Below are positions 30,569 through 39,526 of a DNA stretch of 40,568 nt, piece by piece; the first letter of the stretch is position 1; each line of letters begins with the position of its first letter. The notes beneath the pieces are model-generated. The model worked only from the letters and a program-made list of their open reading frames with translations. It was not told the DNA's origin and did not search any database. The position numbers were made by a program, and so were the translations under genes. Source of the stretch: an uncultured Granulicella sp. (GTDB lineage Bacteria > Acidobacteriota > Terriglobia > Terriglobales > Acidobacteriaceae); the NCBI GenBank assembly GCA_937873265.1, contig CALMVL010000041.1:1-40568 (forward strand). The letters are read 5' to 3'.

Positions 30569-31690
30569 TTACAGAAGCGGCAGAACCGGCCGGCGCGCCA
30601 TCGCACCTTCATGCAGCACCATCGCGTCGAACCGGTGCCGCACGCCAAACCCAAGCTCCCGGTAGAGCCGTGCGGCTCCAACATTCTCCTCGGTCACCGT
30701 CAACGAGATCGCCTGAAAGCCGGCGGCCCGCAGCTCTCGCATGCAGTGCTGCAGCAGCCGCCGGCCAAGCCCAAGTCCACGCTCCTTTGACGCCACGCAG
30801 AGCTGCGTGACATGCGCCACATCCGGCGCTACCTTCGAGCAAAGTACCACCGCCACAGGCGATCCTCCCGAAGCCTCGATCAGCACCCACGAGTGCCTCG
30901 GTTCAAAGACGCCGCATCCGGGAAACCGAACAATATTGTGCAGAAACCGCATCGACCCATGCAGCGTTCGGTACTGGTCATTGATGCTCGCATCCACATG
31001 CCCGGAGTACGCGTCATGGATCAACTCGGCCACCGTCTGGTAATGCTCGTTCGACCATCGCGCCAGCAGCAGCGCCTGTCCGCTGGCTCCCTGAAATGTC
31101 TCGCCCGTCTGGCTCCGGTCCGCTCCCGCGCTCGCCCCCAGATCGCATTCCATGAACAATCTCGGGTGACGGAGAAAGCCCTCCGGGAGAAAAAACTCGT
31201 CCAGCACGCCCGAGTCATACAGCAGCAGCTGCGACTCGATGCGGCTTACCGTCGGGGAAGCCCGCAGCAGGTCTAATAAATGACGCAGCAACAGACCCGT
31301 GACCGGGATGGACGCGTCTCCAGCCTCCGTCACCGCGAACGCGTCGCCCACGACCGACTTCTGCGCTTCATACACACAAAATGTGAGCCCGCAGACCTTG
31401 CCGCGATCAAGCGCCACAAACCCGGGCAGAACCCTTGAATCCAGATACTCCAGCAGCAGTTCGATCGAGCTGGCGTAATCCCACCGTAGCCGCTTCTGCC
31501 AGATCTGTGCCTCCCGCTCCAGCAGCGGCCGAAGCTGCCGCGCGGAAAAGTGCCGTAGGTCCAAAACTTCGAGTTGGGTCGCGATGGGCAACGTCAAACG
31601 CCTTCGGTCGAGCTTACTTGAATCCCGCACTCTCGCGCCCCAGGGAATCGCAGAGCTAACGCTTGGCGGCCGCCACGCGGTAAACCTCAA
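30569..31690 (-). CDS. GNAT family N-acetyltransferase (start uncertain; may begin at a TTG near 31600)
   Basis: C-terminal LCVASKERGLGLGRRLLQHCMRELRAAGFQAISLTVTEENVGAARLYRELGF. Confidence 0.85.
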   Translation of the reverse strand: MRFTAWRPPSVSSAIPWGARVRDSSKLDRRRLTLPIATQLEVLDLRHFSARQLRPLLEREAQIWQKRLRWDYASSIELLLEYLDSRVLPGFVALDRGKVCGLTFCVYEAQKSVVGDAFAVTEAGDASIPVTGLLLRHLLDLLRASPTVSRIESQLLLYDSGVLDEFFLPEGFLRHPRLFMECDLGASAGADRSQTGETFQGASGQALLLARWSNEHYQTVAELIHDAYSGHVDASINDQYRTLHGSMRFLHNIVRFPGCGVFEPRHSWVLIEASGGSPVAVVLCSKVAPDVAHVTQLCVASKERGLGLGRRLLQHCMRELRAAGFQAISLTVTEENVGAARLYRELGFGVRHRFDAMVLHEGAMARRPVLPLL

Positions 31691-33488
31691 GCCCCTGCGT
31701 GTCGAACAGCAGAACGGATTGATAGACGCGGCCGCTCAGCCACCGATTCAGATCCCCCGTGTTGCTCGACCGGATGATCAAGAGGTGCTCCTGCTGCGGA
31801 ACCCCGTCCAGATCGTAGTGGATCATCGGCTGATTGCGATAGAACGCCAGACCGTAGTCCATGTCGCGCCGGACGTGCGAAACCGCCACAAGCCGAACCT
31901 CCGGCGCGACCTGCTGAATGGCCTGCGCCAACGGTCGCGCGGAGTAGTTCAGGTCCAGCTCCCGACCGTGAAACCCCAGCAGAAAAACCATCAGAGCGAT
32001 CACCGGAATCAACGTCGCAAACAGCACGGACGGAATGCCCCAGCGCCGAATCAGGAACACGATCAGCAGGGCAAGTCCGATCCCTGAGCCGGCGCCCGTC
32101 AGCAGCCACCCCCGCGAGGGCACCAGCGTCTCATAGGTCATATGCTGGGGCGCAAGCACCAGCACAAAGACCAGAATCGCCGCCATGCTCGCGTGCAGCC
32201 AAAGCAGCCAGTGCGGAAGTCCGGTGCGCCGGATGCGATTCAGGTAGTCGCCCGTCAGAATCGTGATCGGTGGGATCGAGGGCAGGATATAGCCCGGCAG
32301 CTTGGACCCCGAGAACGAAAAGAACAGCACCGGCAGCAGTGCCCAAACAACCAGAAACTCCGGAAACGCGTCGCCCGCTCGCGTGTGCCCAAGGTAGTGC
32401 GCCGGATTGCGCCGCGTCTTCCACTCCGCGACCGAGGTCTGGACCGCATCGATCATCGAGCGAACAGCGAGTGCGGTCCATGGCATCAGGCCGAGAATCA
32501 GCACGGCGAGGTAAAACCAGAACGGCTGATGGTGCTGGTAGCGGTTTGTGGCGAAGCGCTCCAGATTATGTTCCAGGAAGAAGTACCGGTAAAAGGTCGG
32601 GTTCCGCCGTTGCACCTCGACATACCACGGCAGCACCATCACCAGGTAGAGGATGACGCCGGGCATCCAGATCGTGCGCCGCAGTAGCGACCACTCTCGG
32701 CGGAGCGCGGCAAACACCAGAATGATGAGCATGGCGAGGAACGGCGCGACCGGACCCTTGGCGAGCGTCGCCGCCGCACCAAAGAAGTAGAGGTCAAACA
32801 GCCAGAACTTCCGTCCGGTCTCGTACCACGCGTACCAGCCGAGCATTCCGATGCAGAAAGGCGCTGCCAGCTGCATGTCCGTCGATGCGCCGCGGGCGAA
32901 GCTCACGATCCCCAGCGCTGAAGCGGTAATCAGCGCCGCGTCCAGCTGTCCACCAGGCCGGAAGCGACGCATGTGGAGGAACACAAGAACAATGAGCGCA
33001 AAGGCGCCCGAAGACGAGGGCAAACGCGCCGACCAGTCCGAAACGCCAAACTCCCTAAAGAAGCTCATCGCGCGCCAGTAATAGAGGGCGGGCTTCTCGA
33101 GCCACGGTTTGCCGTAGAGGATCGGCGTCACGGTTCCGCTGGCGAGGCACCGCGCGGAATTCTTAATGCTGGTCCAGCGCAGGTTGCGCGGAACAATCTC
33201 GGTTTGGAGTTCGCCGCAGGTACGGTCGTGCGTCGCCAGCATCTCGCGGGCGATCTGCGCATAACGCGGCTCGTCCGCGCCGACCAGACCCAGGCGATCG
33301 CCGCCGACTATTGGCACAAGACCGTAAAGCAAAAGAAACAGACTGACGACCAGCAGGACGGCAAACTCGCGCAGAACCGTTGGATCCGGTAGCTGAAACA
33401 GAAGGCGAAGTCGCGCGCGAAAAAGCGAGGGCGACGGCGACATGGAGCCATCCGGTGTGGCCTCGGAAGCTGTGGCGAAGGCGTCCAT
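31656..33488 (-). CDS. Polyprenyl-phosphate-sugar-dependent glycosyltransferase, ArnT/PMT-like (GT39/GT83 type)
   Basis: DEPRYAQIAREML, GKPWLEKPALYYW motifs; many TM segments. Confidence 0.88.
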   Translation of the reverse strand: MDAFATASEATPDGSMSPSPSLFRARLRLLFQLPDPTVLREFAVLLVVSLFLLLYGLVPIVGGDRLGLVGADEPRYAQIAREMLATHDRTCGELQTEIVPRNLRWTSIKNSARCLASGTVTPILYGKPWLEKPALYYWRAMSFFREFGVSDWSARLPSSSGAFALIVLVFLHMRRFRPGGQLDAALITASALGIVSFARGASTDMQLAAPFCIGMLGWYAWYETGRKFWLFDLYFFGAAATLAKGPVAPFLAMLIILVFAALRREWSLLRRTIWMPGVILYLVMVLPWYVEVQRRNPTFYRYFFLEHNLERFATNRYQHHQPFWFYLAVLILGLMPWTALAVRSMIDAVQTSVAEWKTRRNPAHYLGHTRAGDAFPEFLVVWALLPVLFFSFSGSKLPGYILPSIPPITILTGDYLNRIRRTGLPHWLLWLHASMAAILVFVLVLAPQHMTYETLVPSRGWLLTGAGSGIGLALLIVFLIRRWGIPSVLFATLIPVIALMVFLLGFHGRELDLNYSARPLAQAIQQVAPEVRLVAVSHVRRDMDYGLAFYRNQPMIHYDLDGVPQQEHLLIIRSSNTGDLNRWLSGRVYQSVLLFDTQGLEVYRVAAAKR

Positions 33489-33513
33489 CAAATCTGGAAA
33501 AGCGAGTCCAAGG

Positions 33514-34497
33514 CTAACAGAGACCGCTCCGCAGCTGCGAGAGGATGCGCTCGGACGCGTGATCGAGCGGGCCTGCAAGGGTGCATCCGCTCGCGCTCCG
33601 GTGTCCGCCTCCGCCAAAGCTTTCTGCAATCGAGGCGACGTCGAGCCGGCCTTTGCTGCGGAGGCTCAGCCGGAAGCTGCTCGTTTCGGGCAGCTCCCGC
33701 AGAAACACGGCGGATTCCACGCCGGCGATGCTGAGGAGGTAGTTCACAATGCCTTCGCAGTCCTCGACGGCAGCTCCCGCGCGAGCGATGTCGTCTAGGG
33801 TCAGCCACGTCCAGGCGAGCGGCCCATCGCGCTGCATCTTGCTGAGGGCAGTTCCCAGTACGCGTAATTTGCTCTCAGGATTGGAGAAGAAGACATGGCG
33901 AGCGACCTGGCCAGGGTGCGCGCCGCGCCGAGTCAGCTCGTGGGCGAGCGCAAACGTCTCCGCGTTCGTTCCACCGTAGGTGAAGCCGCCCGTGTCGGAG
34001 AGGACGGCGGTGTACAGGCAGGTTGCGATCGCCGGGGTGATCTCCGCGCCAAGTTCGAGGGCCAGCCGAAAAATCATGGCCGCAACGGCGCAGGCGTCCG
34101 GGTCGATCCAGTTCACGGACGCGAACTCGCGTCCGCTGGCGTGGTGATCGATATTGAGCAGGAGCCGGGAGCCGAAGCCGGCGAGACCGGTGCGGGACAC
34201 GCTGTCGCACTCGAGCACGATGCACGGCGCGACTTCGAAGCCGCTGATTCCATCGAGGGTTGCGGCTTCGAGGACCTGGTCGACACTAGGCAGGTTGCGG
34301 TAGATGCGAGGGACCGGGTCGGCCAGAACGATGGTGGTCTCGTGACCGAGTTGCCGCAGCAGAAGCGAGAGAGCCAGGACGGAGCCGACCGCGTCGCCGT
34401 CGGGGCGGGCATGCGAGGTAATGAGCAATCGCGGGTGCGACCGGATCGCGTCCAGCAGATCGCTCGTGTGCGCGGCGGAGGCAGGGCTTGCGGTCAT
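33514..34497 (-). CDS. DHH/DHHA1 phosphoesterase, NrnA (bifunctional oligoRNase/PAP phosphatase)-like
   Basis: SHARPDGDAVGSVLAL, NIDHHASG, SDTGGF; GGGGHRSASGC. Confidence 0.92.
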   Translation of the reverse strand: MTASPASAAHTSDLLDAIRSHPRLLITSHARPDGDAVGSVLALSLLLRQLGHETTIVLADPVPRIYRNLPSVDQVLEAATLDGISGFEVAPCIVLECDSVSRTGLAGFGSRLLLNIDHHASGREFASVNWIDPDACAVAAMIFRLALELGAEITPAIATCLYTAVLSDTGGFTYGGTNAETFALAHELTRRGAHPGQVARHVFFSNPESKLRVLGTALSKMQRDGPLAWTWLTLDDIARAGAAVEDCEGIVNYLLSIAGVESAVFLRELPETSSFRLSLRSKGRLDVASIAESFGGGGHRSASGCTLAGPLDHASERILSQLRSGLC

Positions 34498-34940
34498 GAC
34501 TGGCGTGTCTCGGTTCCCGGATCGAGAGGACGCGCGGCGGATGCTTCGGAAGCGCTTGCGGCGTTGCCGGCGAAGCGGCGCTCCCGCTTGCGCATGCGGG
34601 TCAGCAGCTCATCCATGCGTCCGGTCATGCGCTGGGATCGGTCAATCGCAAAAGTGAGTTCGGGGACGTGCCGAACGCCCATCCGATCGCGTAGTTGGGA
34701 GCGGATCCAGGCGCGGGCGGCCATGAGGCCGTCGAGAGTAGACGTTTCCTCGGGTTCGCCGCCGTGTACGGCGACGAACACCCGGGCGGATTTTCCGCCC
34801 GGGGCGAGGACAACTTCGGTGACGTAGCTGGGAGCGATGCGCGGGTCGGCTAGCTCGCCTTCCAGCATGGCGCCGATCTCCTCGGAGAACGTGTTGGCAA
34901 CGCGGTTGCGATGGTGCGTTCGGGCTCGTTGTTCGGGCAT
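34494..34940 (-). CDS. rbfA: 30S ribosome-binding factor RbfA
   Basis: RVANTFSEEIGAMLEGELADPRI...; ATGA overlap with downstream DHH gene. Confidence 0.93.
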   Translation of the reverse strand: MPEQRARTHHRNRVANTFSEEIGAMLEGELADPRIAPSYVTEVVLAPGGKSARVFVAVHGGEPEETSTLDGLMAARAWIRSQLRDRMGVRHVPELTFAIDRSQRMTGRMDELLTRMRKRERRFAGNAASASEASAARPLDPGTETRQS

Positions 34941-35020
34941 GGCTCGTTCTTTGGGTGCAACAGTTGAGGATATCAAGTGAGACGACGTTGATCCGCCGAA
35001 GTTTGCAAACGCGGCGGCAA

Positions 35021-35323
35021 TCAGCTTGGAACAATGTCGGCCCAGGAATCCAGGACAAGGGCTCCAAGACCGGTCGAGAGGCGGTGGCACGCGCGATCGA
35101 TCTCCCGGATCTGAGCGGTTAAATAGCTGGTGGAGGAGGAGATGGTGGCGATGCCGAGGGTAGCTCGATTCCAGAGCAAAGCGTCGTCGAGCTCGGCGAC
35201 GGAGCAGTTGTAATGGCGACGAAGCTTGTCCTTCATGGAACGGACGACCTGGCGACGATCCTTGATCGATTGCGCGTGCGGGATTTCAAGTTCAACCGTG
35301 AGCTGGGCAATCGGCATAGGCAT
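35021..35323 (-). CDS. DUF503 (YlxP-like) protein
   Basis: LTVELEIPHAQSIKDRRQVVRSMKDKLRRHYNCSVAELD; next to rbfA. Confidence 0.9.
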   Translation of the reverse strand: MPMPIAQLTVELEIPHAQSIKDRRQVVRSMKDKLRRHYNCSVAELDDALLWNRATLGIATISSSTSYLTAQIREIDRACHRLSTGLGALVLDSWADIVPS

Positions 35324-35612
35324 CCCTCCTTCCCCCGCCCGGGTTCCGTTCGGGCGCGGTCTTATATGCCATACGGTGCAAAGACCGAGACGTCGTACGT
35401 CGGCGACTCCCTGGTGCGACTCCATCGCAGAGACTGGGGCAAAGCGGAGGGCCGGCGATCACCAAAGCAGCTTTCCTGCCGAAAGACATCAAGGCAAAGT
35501 CCTTACGCGCTCTGGTCGGGTGATCACCGTCAGCAAGCCAGTGACTTGCGGTGTGTGGACACAACTTCATTCGGGATTCGTGTCTCCAAGTAAACAGGTA
35601 CGAGGAGGTTCT

Positions 35613-36077
35613 ATGTCCACTTGGAAGCCCGTGGCGGCTCTGGCTCTAGCTGGAATGCTGATAAGCGGGGCGCCGGTGTCCCCGGCACAGGTTTCGATCA
35701 ACATCGGGGTCGCCCCGGTGTGTCCGTATGGGTACTTCGATTATGCGCCGTACAACTGCGCGCCGTACGGGTACTACGGACCGGACTGGTTCGCCGGTGG
35801 CGTCTTTATCGGGGCCGGACCTTGGTTTCACGGCCCACGAGGATTCTACGGCCACGTGGACAATCGGTTCGATCCGCATTACGGGTATCACGGGCCATTT
35901 CCGGAGCGTGGCGCTCAGCCATTCCAGCACTTCCAGGGAAACGAGGCGCGGGATGGTCAGGGACACATCGGGAATCCGGGGCATGGGCCTGAAGGAGAGC
36001 ACGTGGGCGGCTACCAGGGCTTCCATGGCGGACCTCCGCAGGGTGGCGGGTTCCATGGGGGCGGGGAGCACCACTAG
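35613..36077 (+). CDS. Secreted Gly/Tyr/His-rich protein, unknown function
   Basis: MSTWKPVAALALAGMLISGAPVSPAQ signal peptide; PYGYFDYAPYNCAPYGYYGPDWF; HGGPPQGGGFHGGGEHH tail; RBS GAGGAGG. Confidence 0.8.
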   Translation: MSTWKPVAALALAGMLISGAPVSPAQVSINIGVAPVCPYGYFDYAPYNCAPYGYYGPDWFAGGVFIGAGPWFHGPRGFYGHVDNRFDPHYGYHGPFPERGAQPFQHFQGNEARDGQGHIGNPGHGPEGEHVGGYQGFHGGPPQGGGFHGGGEHH

Positions 36078-36096
36078 ACGGATGGCTAAATGATGA

Positions 36097-36128
36097 AAAG
36101 AAGAGCTCGCGATCGCGAGCTCTTCTTT
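36097..36128. terminator. 32-bp perfect palindrome, probable intrinsic terminator after secreted protein gene
   Basis: AAAGAAGAGCTCGCGA|TCGCGAGCTCTTCTTT. Confidence 0.8.
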
Positions 36129-36205
36129 GTTCTTGTCGGGTTTAACTTCCGATAATGCGACTTGGCGGTACTAATGGAAACAGCCTCAATCCTCTGGGTT
36201 TACGC

Positions 36206-36607
36206 ATGATACAGCCTGCGACGCTCAACACTTGGGTCGCTGTATTCTTGGCTCTCCCAATCCTGACGGCTTGTATTGCGTTATTCCGGTGGCGGTCGAC
36301 ACCAGATAATGAAAGCAAGGTTGGCTCTCAAGGCCAGCTCACCGGGTTGCGCCTTCTCCTATTGCAAACTCTCGTACCACCTCTGCAATTTCTCCCTCTT
36401 CTTCGTAGCGTGACAACTGTTCCAAGTCGTTTCGCCAGCAACTGCGTGATGCTGCTTCCACTCGCGTCCCTGCTCCTTGGAATCGCGTCTCTGCACTTCT
36501 TAGTTCTCAACAGCCGACAGCTTGCCCGCCTCTTCCTGCCATTGCTGAATCTCCTTGTCCTCGTATATTCCGCAGCCCTCTTCATCGCAGCGGGTGCCAC
36601 AGCCTAA
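36206..36607 (+). CDS. Hypothetical multi-TM protein
   Basis: Hydrophobic segments LNTWVAVFLALPILTACIALF, CVMLLPLASLLLGIASLHFLVL, LLNLLVLVYSAALFIAAGA; start uncertain (36155 possible). Confidence 0.5.
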   Translation: MIQPATLNTWVAVFLALPILTACIALFRWRSTPDNESKVGSQGQLTGLRLLLLQTLVPPLQFLPLLRSVTTVPSRFASNCVMLLPLASLLLGIASLHFLVLNSRQLARLFLPLLNLLVLVYSAALFIAAGATA

Positions 36608-36918
36608 GAACTGAATTAGCCAAACACAACAGACAGCGCTTCCTGTTGAGTGGCCATGCGGCGAGCTCTACAAATCCTGAGAAGCGCAGATAGCGAAAGT
36701 TGAGCCCGTGTACGCTTCCAAAAACGGTCGATGGTGGTTGACAACTCGCTAATTCATAGCTGAGGGGGCAAAAACATTGGATGCCTGAAGCTCACCTGAG
36801 TCGCTAACGTTGCGTGTAGGGCATCCTCGTGCGACTTATCTGTACGACTCTACGAGGCTCTCAGTGTTCAACACCACCGATCGTTTTTGGTGACGATGGG
36901 ATTGCTGACGAAGGAACG

Positions 36919-37536
36919 TTAAGCTTTTGCAGCCGCCGCAATGGCTGGCACGAACTGCGCAAGGAAGTCTTCTCTGGACTGTTGGCGGAGATCAACGACC
37001 TTGCTGCCGCCCGCCGCAATGAAGGTCACCTCTTCGATCCCGATCACTTTCAGGATGAGCCGCAAGTACATGGTTGCAATGTCGCGGTCTTGGATCGGCG
37101 AACCCTCTGTGTATACACCGCCTGACGCCATGAGCACGGTGCACTTTTTGCCAGAGACGAGACCTTCCCCGGTCGCGCCGAGTGTGCGGCCTTTCCTCAC
37201 GATGTGATCGACGTAGGACTTGAGGTTGGCGGGGATGTTGTAGTTGTAAACGGGCGTGCTGATGGCAATGTGGTCAGCCGCGAGCAGTTCGTCTACAAGC
37301 TCGTTCGACACGGTGAGCACCTCCTTCATTTCGGGCGTGTGTGCCTCGATTGGAGTCAGGCTTGCCCCGAGCCAGGGGAGGTTCACATAGGGCAAGTCCG
37401 CTTTTGCAAGGTCGCGCTCAACAACTTCGCCTGCGGGATGCGCAACCTTCCAATCGGCCACGAACCGGGTTGCCAGGTTGCGGGAAATGGAGTACTCGCC
37501 GCGCGGGCTTGCTTCTACTACCAGTAGCTTCGACAT
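36919..37536 (-). CDS. azoR: FMN-dependent NADH-azoreductase / quinone reductase
   Basis: [53 protein letters not shown]. Confidence 0.93.
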   Translation of the reverse strand: MSKLLVVEASPRGEYSISRNLATRFVADWKVAHPAGEVVERDLAKADLPYVNLPWLGASLTPIEAHTPEMKEVLTVSNELVDELLAADHIAISTPVYNYNIPANLKSYVDHIVRKGRTLGATGEGLVSGKKCTVLMASGGVYTEGSPIQDRDIATMYLRLILKVIGIEEVTFIAAGGSKVVDLRQQSREDFLAQFVPAIAAAAKA

Positions 37537-37621
37537 AGAGCTCCCTTCAGCCTTTGCTGGTGTCTGAGTGAAAGTCGCCGCCCAAATGGCTGAGGACGCG
37601 ACGAGAAAGGGCGTGTTCAGC

Positions 37622-38086
37622 CTAAGCGCGCCGTTCGAACGGAAGAGGCGTTGCGGCTGTCTTGTACCAGAGGACGTAGGCAATCACGAGGACCACGAAG
37701 AACGACAAAGGAAAAAGAGCGTACATGCGGTCACCGGTCGCCAGATGCGCCGCAGTCGCGCCGAGGAACTCGATGCTGAAACCGGCATAAGCCCATTCCT
37801 TCATGCGAGGCAACTTCCCTGTCAGGATGGCCACGCCGCCGAAGATCTTGAACACGCCGAGGATCTTCATCACATAAAGCGGAAAGCCAAGTGCAAGCAT
37901 GATCTGAACGATGCTCGCCGGGCCGCGGGTGAACGCTTCGGCAAAGGCGCCGACTGTGCCCGGAACGAACATCACGATGGTCAGGGTCCAATAGATGATC
38001 TTGTTCCGCCGCCGTACGCGGGCTTCAGAGTGCGGCATGCCGGCTTGCGCCGGGATGTGTGTAGCAGTGCTGGATAGGGATTGCAT
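37622..38086 (-). CDS. DoxX family membrane protein
   Basis: [43 protein letters not shown]. Confidence 0.85.
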   Translation of the reverse strand: MQSLSSTATHIPAQAGMPHSEARVRRRNKIIYWTLTIVMFVPGTVGAFAEAFTRGPASIVQIMLALGFPLYVMKILGVFKIFGGVAILTGKLPRMKEWAYAGFSIEFLGATAAHLATGDRMYALFPLSFFVVLVIAYVLWYKTAATPLPFERRA

Positions 38087-38107
38087 AGATGTGTCCTCTC
38101 AGGCGCA

Positions 38108-38147
38108 GCGACTCGACGCGTGATGCGAGTCGCGAACACCTTGTTCG
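38108..38147. promoter_or_regulatory. Candidate HxlR-type operator region (two inverted repeats)
   Basis: GCGACTCG-N10-CGAGTCGC (38108-38133) and CGAAC-N5-GTTCG (38133-38147) in the divergent doxX/hxlR intergenic region. Confidence 0.5.
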
Positions 38148-38195
38148 TAGCGCTAGTATGGAGTGTGCTGATGATCTCCACAAGAAGGCACTATT

Positions 38196-38615
38196 TTGAG
38201 TGAAACGAACATTTCTGTTCCAAAGGACGCCCTTCCCCCTGCCGAATGCAGAGGGCTGGCCGATGTTCTCGGCGTCGTCGGCGATAAGTGGACCATCCTG
38301 ATCGTCGGTGCACTTGCGAAAGGCCGACTGCGCTACAACGAAATCCAACGCAGGGTGAGCGGCATCTCCCAACGCATGCTGACGCTTACGCTGAAGCGAC
38401 TGGAGATGGACGGCCTGATCACGCGCACACTGTTTCCCAGCGTGCCGCCACGGGTGGAGTATGAGCTGACGGATCTGGGCCATACGCTACGGGCCGCACT
38501 GGTTCCCCTTGCCCGCTGGGCAGCGCAACATAAACAAACCGTTGCGACCAATCGCGCCCAAGCAGGATTGAGTGAAGAGCATTCACACTCAGGGGAGAAG
38601 AAGGCGTTTAGGTAA
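38196..38615 (+). CDS. HxlR family winged-helix transcriptional regulator
   Basis: CRGLADVLGVVGDKWTILIVGALAKGRLRYNEIQRRVSGISQRMLTLTLKRLEMDGLITRT. Confidence 0.95.
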   Translation: MSETNISVPKDALPPAECRGLADVLGVVGDKWTILIVGALAKGRLRYNEIQRRVSGISQRMLTLTLKRLEMDGLITRTLFPSVPPRVEYELTDLGHTLRAALVPLARWAAQHKQTVATNRAQAGLSEEHSHSGEKKAFR

Positions 38616-38695
38616 CGAGAAACGCCGCTGTCGTCAGTTGAGGACCAGGTACGCTACTAGAAACGTTCATCTGTGACGAGTTCGGATCACTTCCG

Positions 38696-39499
38696 CTAGA
38701 CTGGTTTTCCAGTACTAAAGCCGGGCGAGTTGTGCGTTTGCCTTGCGGGCAAAAAGAAGGCTGCAACAACGGCAGCGGCGAAACCAGCCGAGGCACCGAC
38801 GCCAAGCGATGAGCGAGGGCCGAAGTGATTGGTGACCCATCCAATCAGAGGAGCGCCAATCGGCGTCCCCCCAAGTGCGATGCCAACCCTCAGGGCCATG
38901 ACTCTGCCCCGCATTGTCGGTTCCGTCGTCAGTTGCATCATGCTGTTCGTGCCGTTGTAAACGTCAGAGCAGCAGCGCCGACGACCGCGAGCGCGGTGCC
39001 GAACCACCAGTAGCCGGGCAACAAGGCCGCGAAGGTGGAACCCAGCCCGAAGACGCCCGCTGCTAACAGGAGAGACGCCACACTGGGCCGCTGCCTGCTG
39101 GCTGCAAGCAAGGAGCCTGCGAGCGTGCCGACCGCCATGATGGAAGAGAGCAGGCCGAAGCCGCGCGCGTCCGTGTGGAAGACGCTCACGGCCATGGTGG
39201 AAATGAAGATCGGGAAGTTCATCCCAAAGGTTCCGATCAGAAACAACATGATCAGGATCGTCCGAAGGTCCGGTCTGTTCCACACATAGCGGAGCCCCTC
39301 TAAGAACCCGGAAGTCGTACGCCGAGCACGGGCGCTTGTGCGCAGCTCCGGTATGCGGAAGAGACACATGGAAACAAGAACGGCCCGAAGGAGAGGCCGT
39401 TGAGCAGAAAAGCCCCCCAGCCGATGCCAATGCTTGCGATGAGCAGACCGGCTACGGCTGGGCCTAGCATCTGGGCGGCGTTGCTTACAGCAAAGTTAC
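38696..39499 (-). pseudogene. Decayed MFS transporter (EntS/MFS_3-like), 5'-truncated with two apparent frameshifts
   Basis: Three consecutive reading frames give NAAQMLGPAVAGLLIASIGIGWGAFLLNGLSF / AVLVSMCLFRIPEL...GLRYVWNRPDLRTILIMLFLIG...ALTFT / NGTNSMMQLTTEPTMRGRVMALRVGIALGGTPIGAPLIGW. Confidence 0.82.
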
Positions 39500-39526
39500 A
39501 TCCCAGACACCCCGACGCTTGATGCA

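Noticed and set aside
36608-36918. Possible transposase remnant between the small membrane protein and azoR
   Set aside because: Short translations (e.g. VGHPRATYLYDSTR) match nothing I recognise; no terminal repeats seen
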